The notes: generated by a model from the letters alone, not told the origin. Positions 1-5,299 are shown, counted from the first letter of the stretch. The stretch is DNA of 5,299 bases from Casp-actino8 sp964513215 (GCA_964513215.1 CAZELU010000088.1:1-5299); one strand, 5' to 3'. A program made the numbers and translations.

Positions 1-1182
1 GGAGGAGACGACTCGTCGAACAACACCGAACCCGCGGCCACCGAGACGATGGCGCCGGCAACCGACGCCCCCGCCGCAACTGATGCACCGGCGTCGACTG
101 ACGATCCCGCCGAGCCGTACGCGAGCGAGGTGTACTCCGATCCGGCCAACTGGACGTGCCGACCCGACACTGCCGACACGTGCGACGACGACACGAGCGT
201 CACGTTGGTGAATGCCGATGGTTCGACCGAGGTGCTCGAGTTCGCACCCGACCCGGATGCACCGGTCGATTGCTTCTACCTCTACCCCACCTCGAGCGAG
301 GACGCTTCGCTCAACTCCGACTACTCGGCTGGCAACGAACGGATCACGGCGTACGGACAAGTGGCTCGGTTGTCGAGTGTGTGCCGCATGTTCGCGCCCA
401 CGTACCGCAGCGTCACCTTGGCCGGCCTCTTCAATCCGTCACTGCCCGGTGATCGCGCTCAGGCCTGGAGCCTTCCCTTCGAAGACGTTCAGGACGCGTG
501 GAAGCACTACCTGGCCAACGACAATCAGGGTCGCGGTGTGATCTTGTTGAGTCACTCGCAGGGCACTGGCCAGATGACGCGACTGATCGACGAAGTGATC
601 GACGGCGACGAGGCGCAGCGATCACTCATCGTGTCGGCCGCACTCCTGGGTGGTTCGATCGCGGTGCCGCGTGGTGGTGACGTGGGCGGCCGCTTCGACA
701 ACCTGCCCCTGTGTCGCAGCGCCGAGCAGATCGGCTGCATCATGACCTTCGCGACGTTCCGCGACACCCGACCGCCGGTGCCCGATGCGTTCTTCGGCAA
801 GGCCGCGGGCATGGGCCAAGCACCCGATCCGACGCAAGAAGCGGGCTGCACCAACCCGGCGGCATTGAGCGGCGGTTCGGGCGTCCTGTTGTCGGCGTTC
901 TCCACCGCCGATTGGGCTTTCGCCGATGGTTCGGGCAGTCAGAAGATCACCACGCCGTTCATGGGTTTCCCCGGACTCGTCTCGGCGCAGTGTGTGAGTG
1001 AGGGCGAGTTCTCGTACTTGCAGGTGACCATGAAGCCCGATGCATCCGATCCGCGCACGGATGACATCCGTGGTGATCTCGACGATCGTTGGGGGCTCCA
1101 CGCCGTCGATTGGGAGATCGGCGCGCTGTCGATTCTCGACGTGATGCGTCAGCAGATCGCGGTCTGGCTCGCCGCCGACTGA
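1..1182 (+). CDS. DUF3089 family alpha/beta-hydrolase-like protein, probable lipoprotein (5' end outside window)
   Basis: The frame is open from base 1, so the gene starts upstream; the ATG at 49 is internal. The first visible residues, GGDDSSNNTEP, look like the segment just after a lipobox cysteine and lead into a low-complexity Ala/Pro/Thr/Asp linker with three ATDAP-like units, as in exported actinobacterial lipoproteins (inferred; signal peptide not visible). Counting M at base 49 as residue 1, DUF3089 (PF11288) features follow: DCFYLYPTSS at 74-83, CRMFAPTYR at 112-120, a nucleophile elbow LSHSQGT at 167-173 with Ser170 as likely nucleophile, GCTNPA at 266-271, and GLHAVDW at 349-355 with His351 as candidate catalytic base. 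Eight cysteines suit disulfides outside the cytoplasm. The family is thought to be hydrolytic, but substrate and role are unknown. It precedes the aldo/keto reductase gene by 19 bases on the same strand; no functional link is evident. Confidence 0.85.
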   Translation, partial: GGDDSSNNTEPAATETMAPATDAPAATDAPASTDDPAEPYASEVYSDPANWTCRPDTADTCDDDTSVTLVNADGSTEVLEFAPDPDAPVDCFYLYPTSSEDASLNSDYSAGNERITAYGQVARLSSVCRMFAPTYRSVTLAGLFNPSLPGDRAQAWSLPFEDVQDAWKHYLANDNQGRGVILLSHSQGTGQMTRLIDEVIDGDEAQRSLIVSAALLGGSIAVPRGGDVGGRFDNLPLCRSAEQIGCIMTFATFRDTRPPVPDAFFGKAAGMGQAPDPTQEAGCTNPAALSGGSGVLLSAFSTADWAFADGSGSQKITTPFMGFPGLVSAQCVSEGEFSYLQVTMKPDASDPRTDDIRGDLDDRWGLHAVDWEIGALSILDVMRQQIAVWLAAD

Positions 1183-1189
1183 TCCCGTC

Positions 1190-1195
1190 TAGGGT
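1190..1195 (+). promoter_or_regulatory. Candidate -10 hexamer for a leaderless aldo/keto reductase transcript
   Basis: TAGGGT fits the actinobacterial TANNNT -10 pattern and lies six bases before the ATG at 1202, which would place the transcription start at or beside the A of the start codon. The TetR gene at 4553 has the same six-base spacing from its -10. No convincing -35 box is seen 16-18 bp upstream, inside the end of the preceding gene. The AGGG within it could instead act as a weak ribosome binding site on a read-through mRNA from the upstream gene. Confidence 0.4.
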
Positions 1196-1201
1196 CGGGC
1201 C

Positions 1202-2191
1202 ATGCATCACGTTCCGTTCGGCCGCACCGGCCTCAAGGTGTCACGACTCTGCTTGGGCACCATGACTTTCGGCTACCAGTGCGACGACGAGACGTCGTTC
1301 GCGATCATGAATGCCGCCGACGCCGCCGGAATCGACTTCTTCGACACCGCCGACGTGTATCCGGTGGGTGGGCCGCCCGATCTGTTCGGCCGCACCGAGG
1401 AGATCGTCGGTCGTTGGATGAAGGGCCGCCGCGACGACTACATCCTCGCCACCAAGTGCTTCTTCCCGACCGGGCGCAAGCCGTGGGATCAAGGCAACTC
1501 GCGCAAGAACATCATGCGCGCCATCGACGCGTCGCTGCGCCGCCTGCAGACCGACTACGTCGACTTGTATCAAGTCCACTTTTGGGACGATCACACGCCC
1601 ATCGACGAGACGATGCTCGCACTGCACGACCTCGTGTCGTCGGGCAAGGTCCGCTACGTGGGTTGCTCGAATTATCTGTCGTACCAATTGGCGCGATCGA
1701 TCGGACGTTCCGAGGTGCTCGGCATCAGCCGATTCGAGTCGGTGCAGCCGCGATACAACGCGTTGTTCCGCGAGAACGAACGCGAATTGTTTCCGCTCTG
1801 CCGCGACGAGAACGTGGCCGTCATCCCCTACAACCCGCTGGCCGGCGGGTTCCTCACCGGTAAGCACAAGCCGGGCACACCCACCGAAGGCACACGTTTC
1901 ACCCTCGGCTACTCGGCCGAGCGCTACCAGGAGCGTTACTGGCACGAGCGCATGTTCGAGACCGTCGAGATCATGAAGGGCCTGGCCGCCGAGTCGGGCG
2001 TGACGCCGGCGACTCTCGCGGTTCAGTGGGTACTGGCCAATCCGATCATCACGTCGCCGATCATCGGCGCGAGCAAGCCCGAACAACTGGCCGACGCGGT
2101 GGCTGCGGTGAAGGCGCCGATCGATCCCGAACTCAAGACGCGAATCGACACACTCACGTACGAGTATCGATTCGGCGACAACGCGCGCTGA
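1202..2191 (+). CDS. Aldo/keto reductase, NADPH-dependent (329 aa)
   Basis: A complete cytoplasmic (beta/alpha)8-barrel oxidoreductase of the aldo/keto reductase superfamily, expected to interconvert aldehydes or ketones and alcohols with NADPH. The catalytic tetrad is intact: Asp48 and Tyr53 in FDTADVY, Lys85 in ATK, and His126 in YQVHFWD. GCSNY at 154-158 and Gln182 in the VQPRYN stretch match nicotinamide-binding positions. PIIGASKPEQL at 286-296 matches the C-terminal cofactor-phosphate loop. The N-terminus FGRTGLKVSRLCLGTMTFG is typical of the family and supports the ATG start. Length is normal for the family. No strong Shine-Dalgarno is present; a TAGGGT hexamer six bases upstream suggests a leaderless mRNA. 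The stop codon lies one base from that of the convergent SDR gene. Substrate unknown; reduction of aldehydes made by the neighbouring oxygenase is possible but speculative, since it is not in that operon. Confidence 0.93.
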   Translation: MHHVPFGRTGLKVSRLCLGTMTFGYQCDDETSFAIMNAADAAGIDFFDTADVYPVGGPPDLFGRTEEIVGRWMKGRRDDYILATKCFFPTGRKPWDQGNSRKNIMRAIDASLRRLQTDYVDLYQVHFWDDHTPIDETMLALHDLVSSGKVRYVGCSNYLSYQLARSIGRSEVLGISRFESVQPRYNALFRENERELFPLCRDENVAVIPYNPLAGGFLTGKHKPGTPTEGTRFTLGYSAERYQERYWHERMFETVEIMKGLAAESGVTPATLAVQWVLANPIITSPIIGASKPEQLADAVAAVKAPIDPELKTRIDTLTYEYRFGDNAR

Positions 2192-2192
2192 G

Positions 2193-3119
2193 TCAGCCCT
2201 TGGCGTGCTGGCGGTACCAGTCGACGGTGACCGCCAGTGATTCGTCGAGGGGTGTGGCGTGATCGCCGAAGGTCGCGGCATACGCCGAGTGGTCGACCAC
2301 GAAGTCGTGCTCGAACTCGTACAGCATCTCGATGATCTCGCGGGCCGGGGGAATGAACAATCCGGCCAGACGCAGTTGGAACGCTGTGCGCCTCACCGAA
2401 TTGGCGGGAACCCCCGCGATGGCCGCCACGCGGGCCAGGAACTCGCCGTTGGTGATGGCCGATGCGTTCGGAACGTGCCACGCGCGTCCGAGCGAACGCT
2501 CGTCGAGCGCGAGCCTGACCAAGGCTTCCCCGAAGTCGACGACGTAGGTGTAACTGTGAAGTGCGTTCGGATCGCCGAAGGTCTCGGCTTTCTTCCCGGC
2601 CACCAAGGTTCCGAAGAACCGCTCACCCACCTGTGAACCGAGCGCGAAGGGACCGAAGAAATCCGATGCTCGACCCGATGTGACCTTCAGGTTGCCCGCC
2701 ACGAACTCGGCCTCGAGTGCGCGCCACATGTCGGCGCGGGTGCGGCCCTTGCGGGTGGTGGACGCCTGCGGCAGGTCTTCGGTGAGCGGTTTCGTACTCG
2801 GCGCGTAGCCGTAGAGATTGTCGACGGCGACGAATGTGCTTCCCGAGCGCTTCGCTGCGTTCACGACACTCGCTTGTAGAGCCGGAAACTCCTGAGGCCA
2901 GCGGTGGTACTCGGGTTGCGATGCTTGATACACGACATCGACCCCGGCCAATGCTGCGGCCAAGGCATCCGTGTCGCGCACGTCGATGCGCACCGCCGTG
3001 GAACCGGGAACCTCGGTTCCCGAGCGCGTGATGACGATGGCGTCGATCTGGCGTCGCGTCAGCGACGCGACGACGGCGCGACCCACCGGGCCCGCACCGA
3101 GCACGGCATGACGGGTCAT
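2193..3119 (-). CDS. NAD(P)-dependent epimerase/dehydratase-like protein, atypical extended SDR (308 aa)
   Basis: A Rossmann-fold protein of the NAD-dependent epimerase/dehydratase group. The N-terminal dinucleotide site is GAGPVG at residues 8-13, after MTRHAVL. DVVYQASQPEY (61-71), NLYGYAP (101-107) and GRASDFFGP (149-157) are typical of a bacterial subgroup annotated only as epimerase or NAD(P)H-binding. The usual YxxxK pair is not seen: Tyr103 and Tyr105 lack a lysine four residues on (the nearest is Lys110), and the region where the motif usually lies reads KGRTRADMWRAL. It may therefore be an atypical SDR reductase or isomerase rather than a sugar epimerase. The ATG at 3119 is chosen because it directly precedes the Rossmann strand; the frame continues upstream but into the oxygenase gene. 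It follows the oxygenase stop by seven bases with only a weak purine stretch (GAACGAG), so the two are very likely co-transcribed and translationally coupled. Reaction and substrate unknown. Confidence 0.85.
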   Translation of the reverse strand: MTRHAVLGAGPVGRAVVASLTRRQIDAIVITRSGTEVPGSTAVRIDVRDTDALAAALAGVDVVYQASQPEYHRWPQEFPALQASVVNAAKRSGSTFVAVDNLYGYAPSTKPLTEDLPQASTTRKGRTRADMWRALEAEFVAGNLKVTSGRASDFFGPFALGSQVGERFFGTLVAGKKAETFGDPNALHSYTYVVDFGEALVRLALDERSLGRAWHVPNASAITNGEFLARVAAIAGVPANSVRRTAFQLRLAGLFIPPAREIIEMLYEFEHDFVVDHSAYAATFGDHATPLDESLAVTVDWYRQHAKG

Positions 3120-3126
3120 CTCGTTC

Positions 3127-4494
3127 TCACTTGGGGTCGGGGCACCAGTTGCCGTGGAATCCGAACGGCACACGCTGCGGCAGCTTCACCTGGGCCACGT
3201 AGCCACGACCGAAGTCGCGCGCGTCGAGTACCGCGAACTCGGCCGAGTCGGTGTTGCCGTCGTGCACGAAGGTGACCAACCAGCCGTCGTCTTCTTCGGT
3301 ACTACCGGGCCGGGCCACGAACACCGGCTCGCCAGCGGCGCGACCAGGGCCGTGATCGAACATCTCGCGCTTGCCCGTGTGGAGGTCGTGCTTGAGCGTG
3401 GGCCAGTACATCGAATCCGGGTCGGGCTGGGCGCAGTAGCCGTAGCGATACGGCTTACCGGTGAGCGCACCGCGATGTCGCGGGAACTCGTTCGGAGTCT
3501 CGTCGATCGTGGTGACCGACACGGTGCGTGTTCGAGGATCGACTTCCCAACGAACGAGTTGTCCCGTGGAGTCTCCGAACGGCCCGAGCTGATCGTCGCG
3601 CATCATTCGCTCGTAGAAGCACACGTCGAGGACGACCTTGCCGTCGGGCGTGTCGTAGGCGTTGAGCGGATGGAACACGTAGCCCACTGGCACGTCGACC
3701 CACACGATGTCGGCTGCCGTGCCCTCACGCGGCATCAGGCCCACGCGGTTGCCGTACTCGCCCTTCCAACTGAAGGGGAACGACCGACCGGCCATCAGCA
3801 GATCGAAGTCGACCAGCACCGGCTGGTCGTACACCACCACGTAGCGATCGGTGATCGACATGTCGTGCACCATCGACATTCCAGGCAACGGAATGTCGAC
3901 CGTGCGGTTGACTCGACCGTCCTTGCCCACGCGCACGTACTGGATGTGATCCATCCACTCGGCCCACGCGTACACCATGGCGTGCATCTCTCCCGTCGCC
4001 GGATCGACTTTCGGGTGAGCCGTGAACGCACCGGGAAGGGTTCCGTAAAAATCGTTGCGGCCGACCGTCTCGAGTTCGTAGGTGAGCTCGACCGGGCAGC
4101 CGCCGGCCTCGACCATGGCCCAGGTGGCGCCCGCGAAGGCACCCACGTTGGTGTTGGGGCCGCTCGGCGAGTTGTTCCAGTTGCGGCCCGCGACGTCGGG
4201 CTGGCCACGCACTTCGCTCACGCGCTTCGAACCGACGTAACGATTGCGGTACCACTCGGCGCGACCCTCGCGCAGACGAATGCCGTGCACCATGCCATCG
4301 CCGATGAACCAGTGGTGCGTGGACGGATCGACCTCACTGATGGGGTTCGGTCCGTTGCGCAGGTACCGACCGTTGAGTTCCTTGGGCAGTTCACCGATCA
4401 CCTCGAGGTCGGTGGCGGTCACCTCCTCGGTGACGGGCGCATAGTTGCCCAAGAGGTAGCGATTGTGGACGGGCGCGTTGGAAAGAGTGCTCAC
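3127..4494 (-). CDS. Carotenoid cleavage oxygenase family protein (RPE65/CCD type, 455 aa)
   Basis: A non-heme iron(II) dioxygenase of the carotenoid oxygenase family (PF03055), which cleaves a conjugated carbon-carbon double bond with O2 to give two carbonyl products. Numbering from GTG at 4494, the four iron-binding histidines are His160 (TAHPK), His210 (MVHDM), His275 (FHPLNAY) and His447 (GFHGNW). The second-shell glutamates are Glu129 (MVEAGG), Glu336 (NEFPR) and Glu389 (GEPVFV). Spacings fit the seven-bladed propeller of this family. LNGRYLRNGPNP at 40-51 is the usual N-terminal signature. There is no signal peptide or membrane segment. The frame extends to a TTG at 4530, but that codon lies in the -35/operator palindrome, so GTG 4494 is preferred: it sits seven bases after a -10-like hexamer and suggests a leaderless mRNA. 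It is first in an operon with the SDR and divergent from a TetR gene. A carotenoid or apocarotenoid substrate is favoured over a hydroxystilbene. Confidence 0.93.
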   Translation of the reverse strand: MSTLSNAPVHNRYLLGNYAPVTEEVTATDLEVIGELPKELNGRYLRNGPNPISEVDPSTHHWFIGDGMVHGIRLREGRAEWYRNRYVGSKRVSEVRGQPDVAGRNWNNSPSGPNTNVGAFAGATWAMVEAGGCPVELTYELETVGRNDFYGTLPGAFTAHPKVDPATGEMHAMVYAWAEWMDHIQYVRVGKDGRVNRTVDIPLPGMSMVHDMSITDRYVVVYDQPVLVDFDLLMAGRSFPFSWKGEYGNRVGLMPREGTAADIVWVDVPVGYVFHPLNAYDTPDGKVVLDVCFYERMMRDDQLGPFGDSTGQLVRWEVDPRTRTVSVTTIDETPNEFPRHRGALTGKPYRYGYCAQPDPDSMYWPTLKHDLHTGKREMFDHGPGRAAGEPVFVARPGSTEEDDGWLVTFVHDGNTDSAEFAVLDARDFGRGYVAQVKLPQRVPFGFHGNWCPDPK

Positions 4495-4501
4495 GTGACG
4501 A

Positions 4502-4530
4502 TGTCTAGTCGCCCAGGTTGACACTGTCAA
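4502..4530 (-). promoter_or_regulatory. Promoter of the oxygenase-SDR operon
   Basis: On the minus strand the -35 box is TTGACA (4530 to 4525), followed by 17 bp and then TAGACA (4507 to 4502). The GTG start at 4494 comes seven bases later, so transcription would begin at or next to the start codon. The -35 is perfect. The -10 begins with TA but lacks the conserved final T, so basal activity may be lower than that of the opposing promoter. The -35 is one half of a palindrome shared with the TetR promoter. Confidence 0.65.
4518..4530. promoter_or_regulatory. Perfect 13-bp palindrome, probable TetR operator
   Basis: TTGACA-C-TGTCAA is a perfect inverted repeat around base 4524; flanking bases do not extend the symmetry. 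It lies near the midpoint of the 58-bp gap between two divergent GTG starts and overlaps the -35 boxes of both promoters. TetR dimers bind such palindromes, usually beside their own gene, so binding here would block RNA polymerase in both directions. That this TetR binds here is inferred from position and symmetry. The symmetry could also arise partly because two back-to-back TTGACA boxes form a palindrome. Confidence 0.7.
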
Positions 4531-4546
4531 GAGTCGGTCTTATGCT
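4518..4546 (+). promoter_or_regulatory. Promoter of the TetR gene
   Basis: TTGACA (4518-4523), a 17-bp spacer and TATGCT (4541-4546) form a near-ideal housekeeping-sigma promoter. The GTG start at 4553 follows six bases after the -10, so the mRNA is predicted to be leaderless or nearly so. No purine-rich Shine-Dalgarno sequence precedes the GTG, which agrees. The -35 half-site belongs to the shared palindrome, implying autorepression. Confidence 0.75.
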
Positions 4547-4552
4547 CTCGGC

Positions 4553-5146
4553 GTGTCCCCCCAGACCCTGCGCGAGACCGTCCTCAAGGCGGCCGTCGAC
4601 TACATCGCCGATCACGGACCCGACGGCCTGTCGTTCCGCCAGGTTGCCCAGGCTGCTGGCGTGAGTCACCAGGCGCCGTACCACCACTTCACCGACCGCA
4701 AGGGAATCTTCGAAGCCATCTCCACCGAGGGCTACGAGATGTTCACCGCCGCCATGGTCGGTGCGCTGGCCGGCGACCCCGACGATCCCACCACCGCGCT
4801 CCTCGAGGCGTACGTGGGCTTCGCGCTCGATCACCGCGGCCACTTCCGTGTGATGTTCAGGCCCGATCTGTGCATGATCAGTGACAACCCCGAACTGCAG
4901 CGTGTCGCCGATGCTTCGTTCGACGTGCTCGTCGACTTGGTGCGCGACGTTCTCGGACCCAAGGCATCGATCAGCGACATCCGTGCTCGCGCGACCGCGA
5001 TGTGGGCACTGGCCCACGGCTTGGCCACTCTCCTCATCGACGGCCCGCTCGAGAACAAGATCGGGCGCATCGGTAGCCGCCGCGCTCTCATCCGTGCGGT
5101 GGCCGAGCAGTCCGGAATGGCCATGCCCAAGAAGCGCAAACGCTGA
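4553..5146 (+). CDS. TetR/AcrR family transcriptional regulator with WHG-type C-terminal domain (197 aa)
   Basis: A dimeric ligand-responsive DNA-binding repressor. The N-terminal TetR domain spans about residues 5-55, with the helix-turn-helix at 26-46: helix 2 around FRQVAQAAG, recognition helix around SHQAPYHHF, then DRKGIFEAI. The C-terminal region contains YVGFALDHRGHFRVMFRP (87-104) and WALAHGLATLL (151-161), the Trp-x3-His-Gly feature of the WHG domain (TetR_C_33, PF13305). The length is normal for TetR proteins. The GTG start is supported by the promoter spacing and by the short lead (SPQTLRETVLKAA) into helix 1. The protein ends in a basic tail, PKKRKR, of unknown meaning. It is divergent from the oxygenase-SDR operon and shares its promoter palindrome, so it most likely represses both itself and that operon, released by an unidentified small lipophilic ligand, perhaps the oxygenase substrate or product. 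Confidence 0.93.
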   Translation: MSPQTLRETVLKAAVDYIADHGPDGLSFRQVAQAAGVSHQAPYHHFTDRKGIFEAISTEGYEMFTAAMVGALAGDPDDPTTALLEAYVGFALDHRGHFRVMFRPDLCMISDNPELQRVADASFDVLVDLVRDVLGPKASISDIRARATAMWALAHGLATLLIDGPLENKIGRIGSRRALIRAVAEQSGMAMPKKRKR

Positions 5147-5180
5147 CCCACTTCATAGCTCCTGGGGAGGGTCATGTGGG
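5147..5180. terminator. Weak candidate bidirectional terminator hairpin
   Basis: Directly after the TetR stop, CCCAC (5147-5151) can pair with GTGGG (5176-5180), and inside it CTCC (5159-5162) with GGAG (5166-5169) around a TGG loop, with an unpaired internal loop between the stems. No T-run follows on either strand. It sits between two convergent genes and overlaps the end of the minus-strand gene. This could end both transcripts, but the structure is short and may be chance. Confidence 0.25.
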
Positions 5181-5299
5181 CGAGAGTGTTCGTCCGTCGG
5201 GTGTGGTGACGTGAGTTGACCGCGTGTTCTCGTCGTAACTGGTCGTGTAGCCGTGCACTTTCAACCGGTTGTGTCGTCGACATAACGGGTCGGCGTTGC
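5172..5299 (-). CDS. Partial HNH endonuclease-like protein, C-terminal 41 residues
   Basis: The minus-strand frame is open from the right edge of the window to a TGA at 5174-5172. It has no start codon call because the gene begins beyond the window. The visible residues begin NADPLCRRHNRLKVHGYTT and continue through a segment ending THVTTPDGRTLSPT. The pattern LCxxHNRLK, followed by a short Gly/Tyr stretch and a TPDG motif near the end, resembles the C-terminal HNH nuclease part of the multicopy DUF222/HNH proteins of Actinobacteria, where the Asn-Leu-Cys-x2-His-x3-Lys region closes the beta-beta-alpha-metal fold. The gene is convergent with the TetR gene, with 25 bases between stop codons. 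Only the tail is visible, so the family call rests on a short motif and the activity is inferred. Confidence 0.6.
   Translation of the reverse strand, partial: NADPLCRRHNRLKVHGYTTSYDENTRSTHVTTPDGRTLSPT

Noticed and set aside
49..51. ATG at 49 as the start of the DUF3089 gene
   Set aside because: The frame is open to the left edge, the residues before it look like a post-lipobox sequence, and no ribosome binding site or -10 hexamer is well placed.
2187..2197. GCTGA-G-TCAGC as an intrinsic terminator
   Set aside because: A one-base loop cannot form a hairpin, opening it leaves only three pairs, and no T-run follows on either strand.
1241..2281. A 346-codon minus-strand frame opposite the aldo/keto reductase
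   Set aside because: It is the antisense shadow of a clearly conserved enzyme, with low-complexity Arg/His-rich translation and no motif.
3120..3173. ATG start at 3173 for the SDR, adding 18 residues
   Set aside because: It would overlap the oxygenase coding end, and the added residues come before the normal start of the Rossmann fold; ATG 3119 sits right after the oxygenase stop as in a coupled operon.
3154..4521. A 455-codon open frame on the plus strand opposite the oxygenase gene
   Set aside because: It mirrors a gene with a complete set of catalytic residues, its product is rich in His/Arg/Val with no recognisable domain, and long antisense frames are expected in GC-rich DNA.
4495..4530. 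Upstream TTG start for the oxygenase at 4530, adding 12 residues
   Set aside because: The codon lies within the operator and -35 box, upstream of the predicted transcription start, and the extra residues do not resemble the family N-terminus.
5126..5143. C-terminal PKKRKR of the TetR protein resembles a nuclear localisation signal
   Set aside because: The host is bacterial; a basic tail more likely aids DNA contact or is neutral.
5262..5282. Palindromes CAACCGGTTG (5262-5271) and TGTCG-T-CGACA (5272-5282) as operators or attachment sites
   Set aside because: Both fall inside the HNH-like reading frame and are short enough to occur by chance in GC-rich coding DNA.
4831..5283. A 150-codon minus-strand frame starting with ATG at 5283
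   Set aside because: It runs antisense through the TetR gene in a different frame from the HNH-like tail and shows no domain features.

Overview
The window is GC-rich, gene-dense actinobacterial DNA. The promoter style (leaderless starts behind TANNNT -10 hexamers), a secreted DUF3089 protein and an HNH-type gene end suggest Actinomycetota, perhaps Acidimicrobiia such as Ilumatobacter relatives. The phylum is fairly secure; the class is a guess from sequence style, with no marker gene present.

Layout, left to right. (1) Bases 1-1182, plus: 3' part of a gene for a probable lipid-anchored DUF3089 alpha/beta-hydrolase-like protein, whose true start lies left of the window. (2) 1202-2191, plus: a complete aldo/keto reductase with its full catalytic tetrad and a likely leaderless start. 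(3) 2193-3119, minus: an NAD(P)-binding epimerase/dehydratase-like protein (atypical extended SDR), ending one base from the aldo/keto reductase stop. (4) 3127-4494, minus: a carotenoid cleavage oxygenase with all four iron histidines and three second-shell glutamates. It lies seven bases upstream of the SDR gene and forms a two-gene operon with it. (5) 4495-4552: a 58-bp divergent promoter/operator region. (6) 4553-5146, plus: a TetR-family repressor with a WHG-type ligand domain. (7) 5172-5299, minus: the last 41 codons of a gene that looks like the C-terminus of an HNH endonuclease. No stretch over 300 bases lacks a gene.

The most striking element is the control region between the oxygenase and the TetR gene. 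One perfect 13-bp palindrome, TTGACA-C-TGTCAA, supplies a consensus -35 box in each direction. Each -35 is followed by exactly 17 bp and then a -10-like hexamer, and each gene then begins at a GTG 6-7 bases further on. The palindrome centre is 30 and 29 bases from the two start codons. This looks like a compact switch in which the TetR protein represses itself and the oxygenase-SDR operon from one site, while both mRNAs start at or next to their start codons. A plausible role is inducible oxidative cleavage of a carotenoid, apocarotenoid or related alkene, with the SDR (and perhaps the neighbouring aldo/keto reductase) acting on the carbonyl products. The substrate cannot be read from the sequence.
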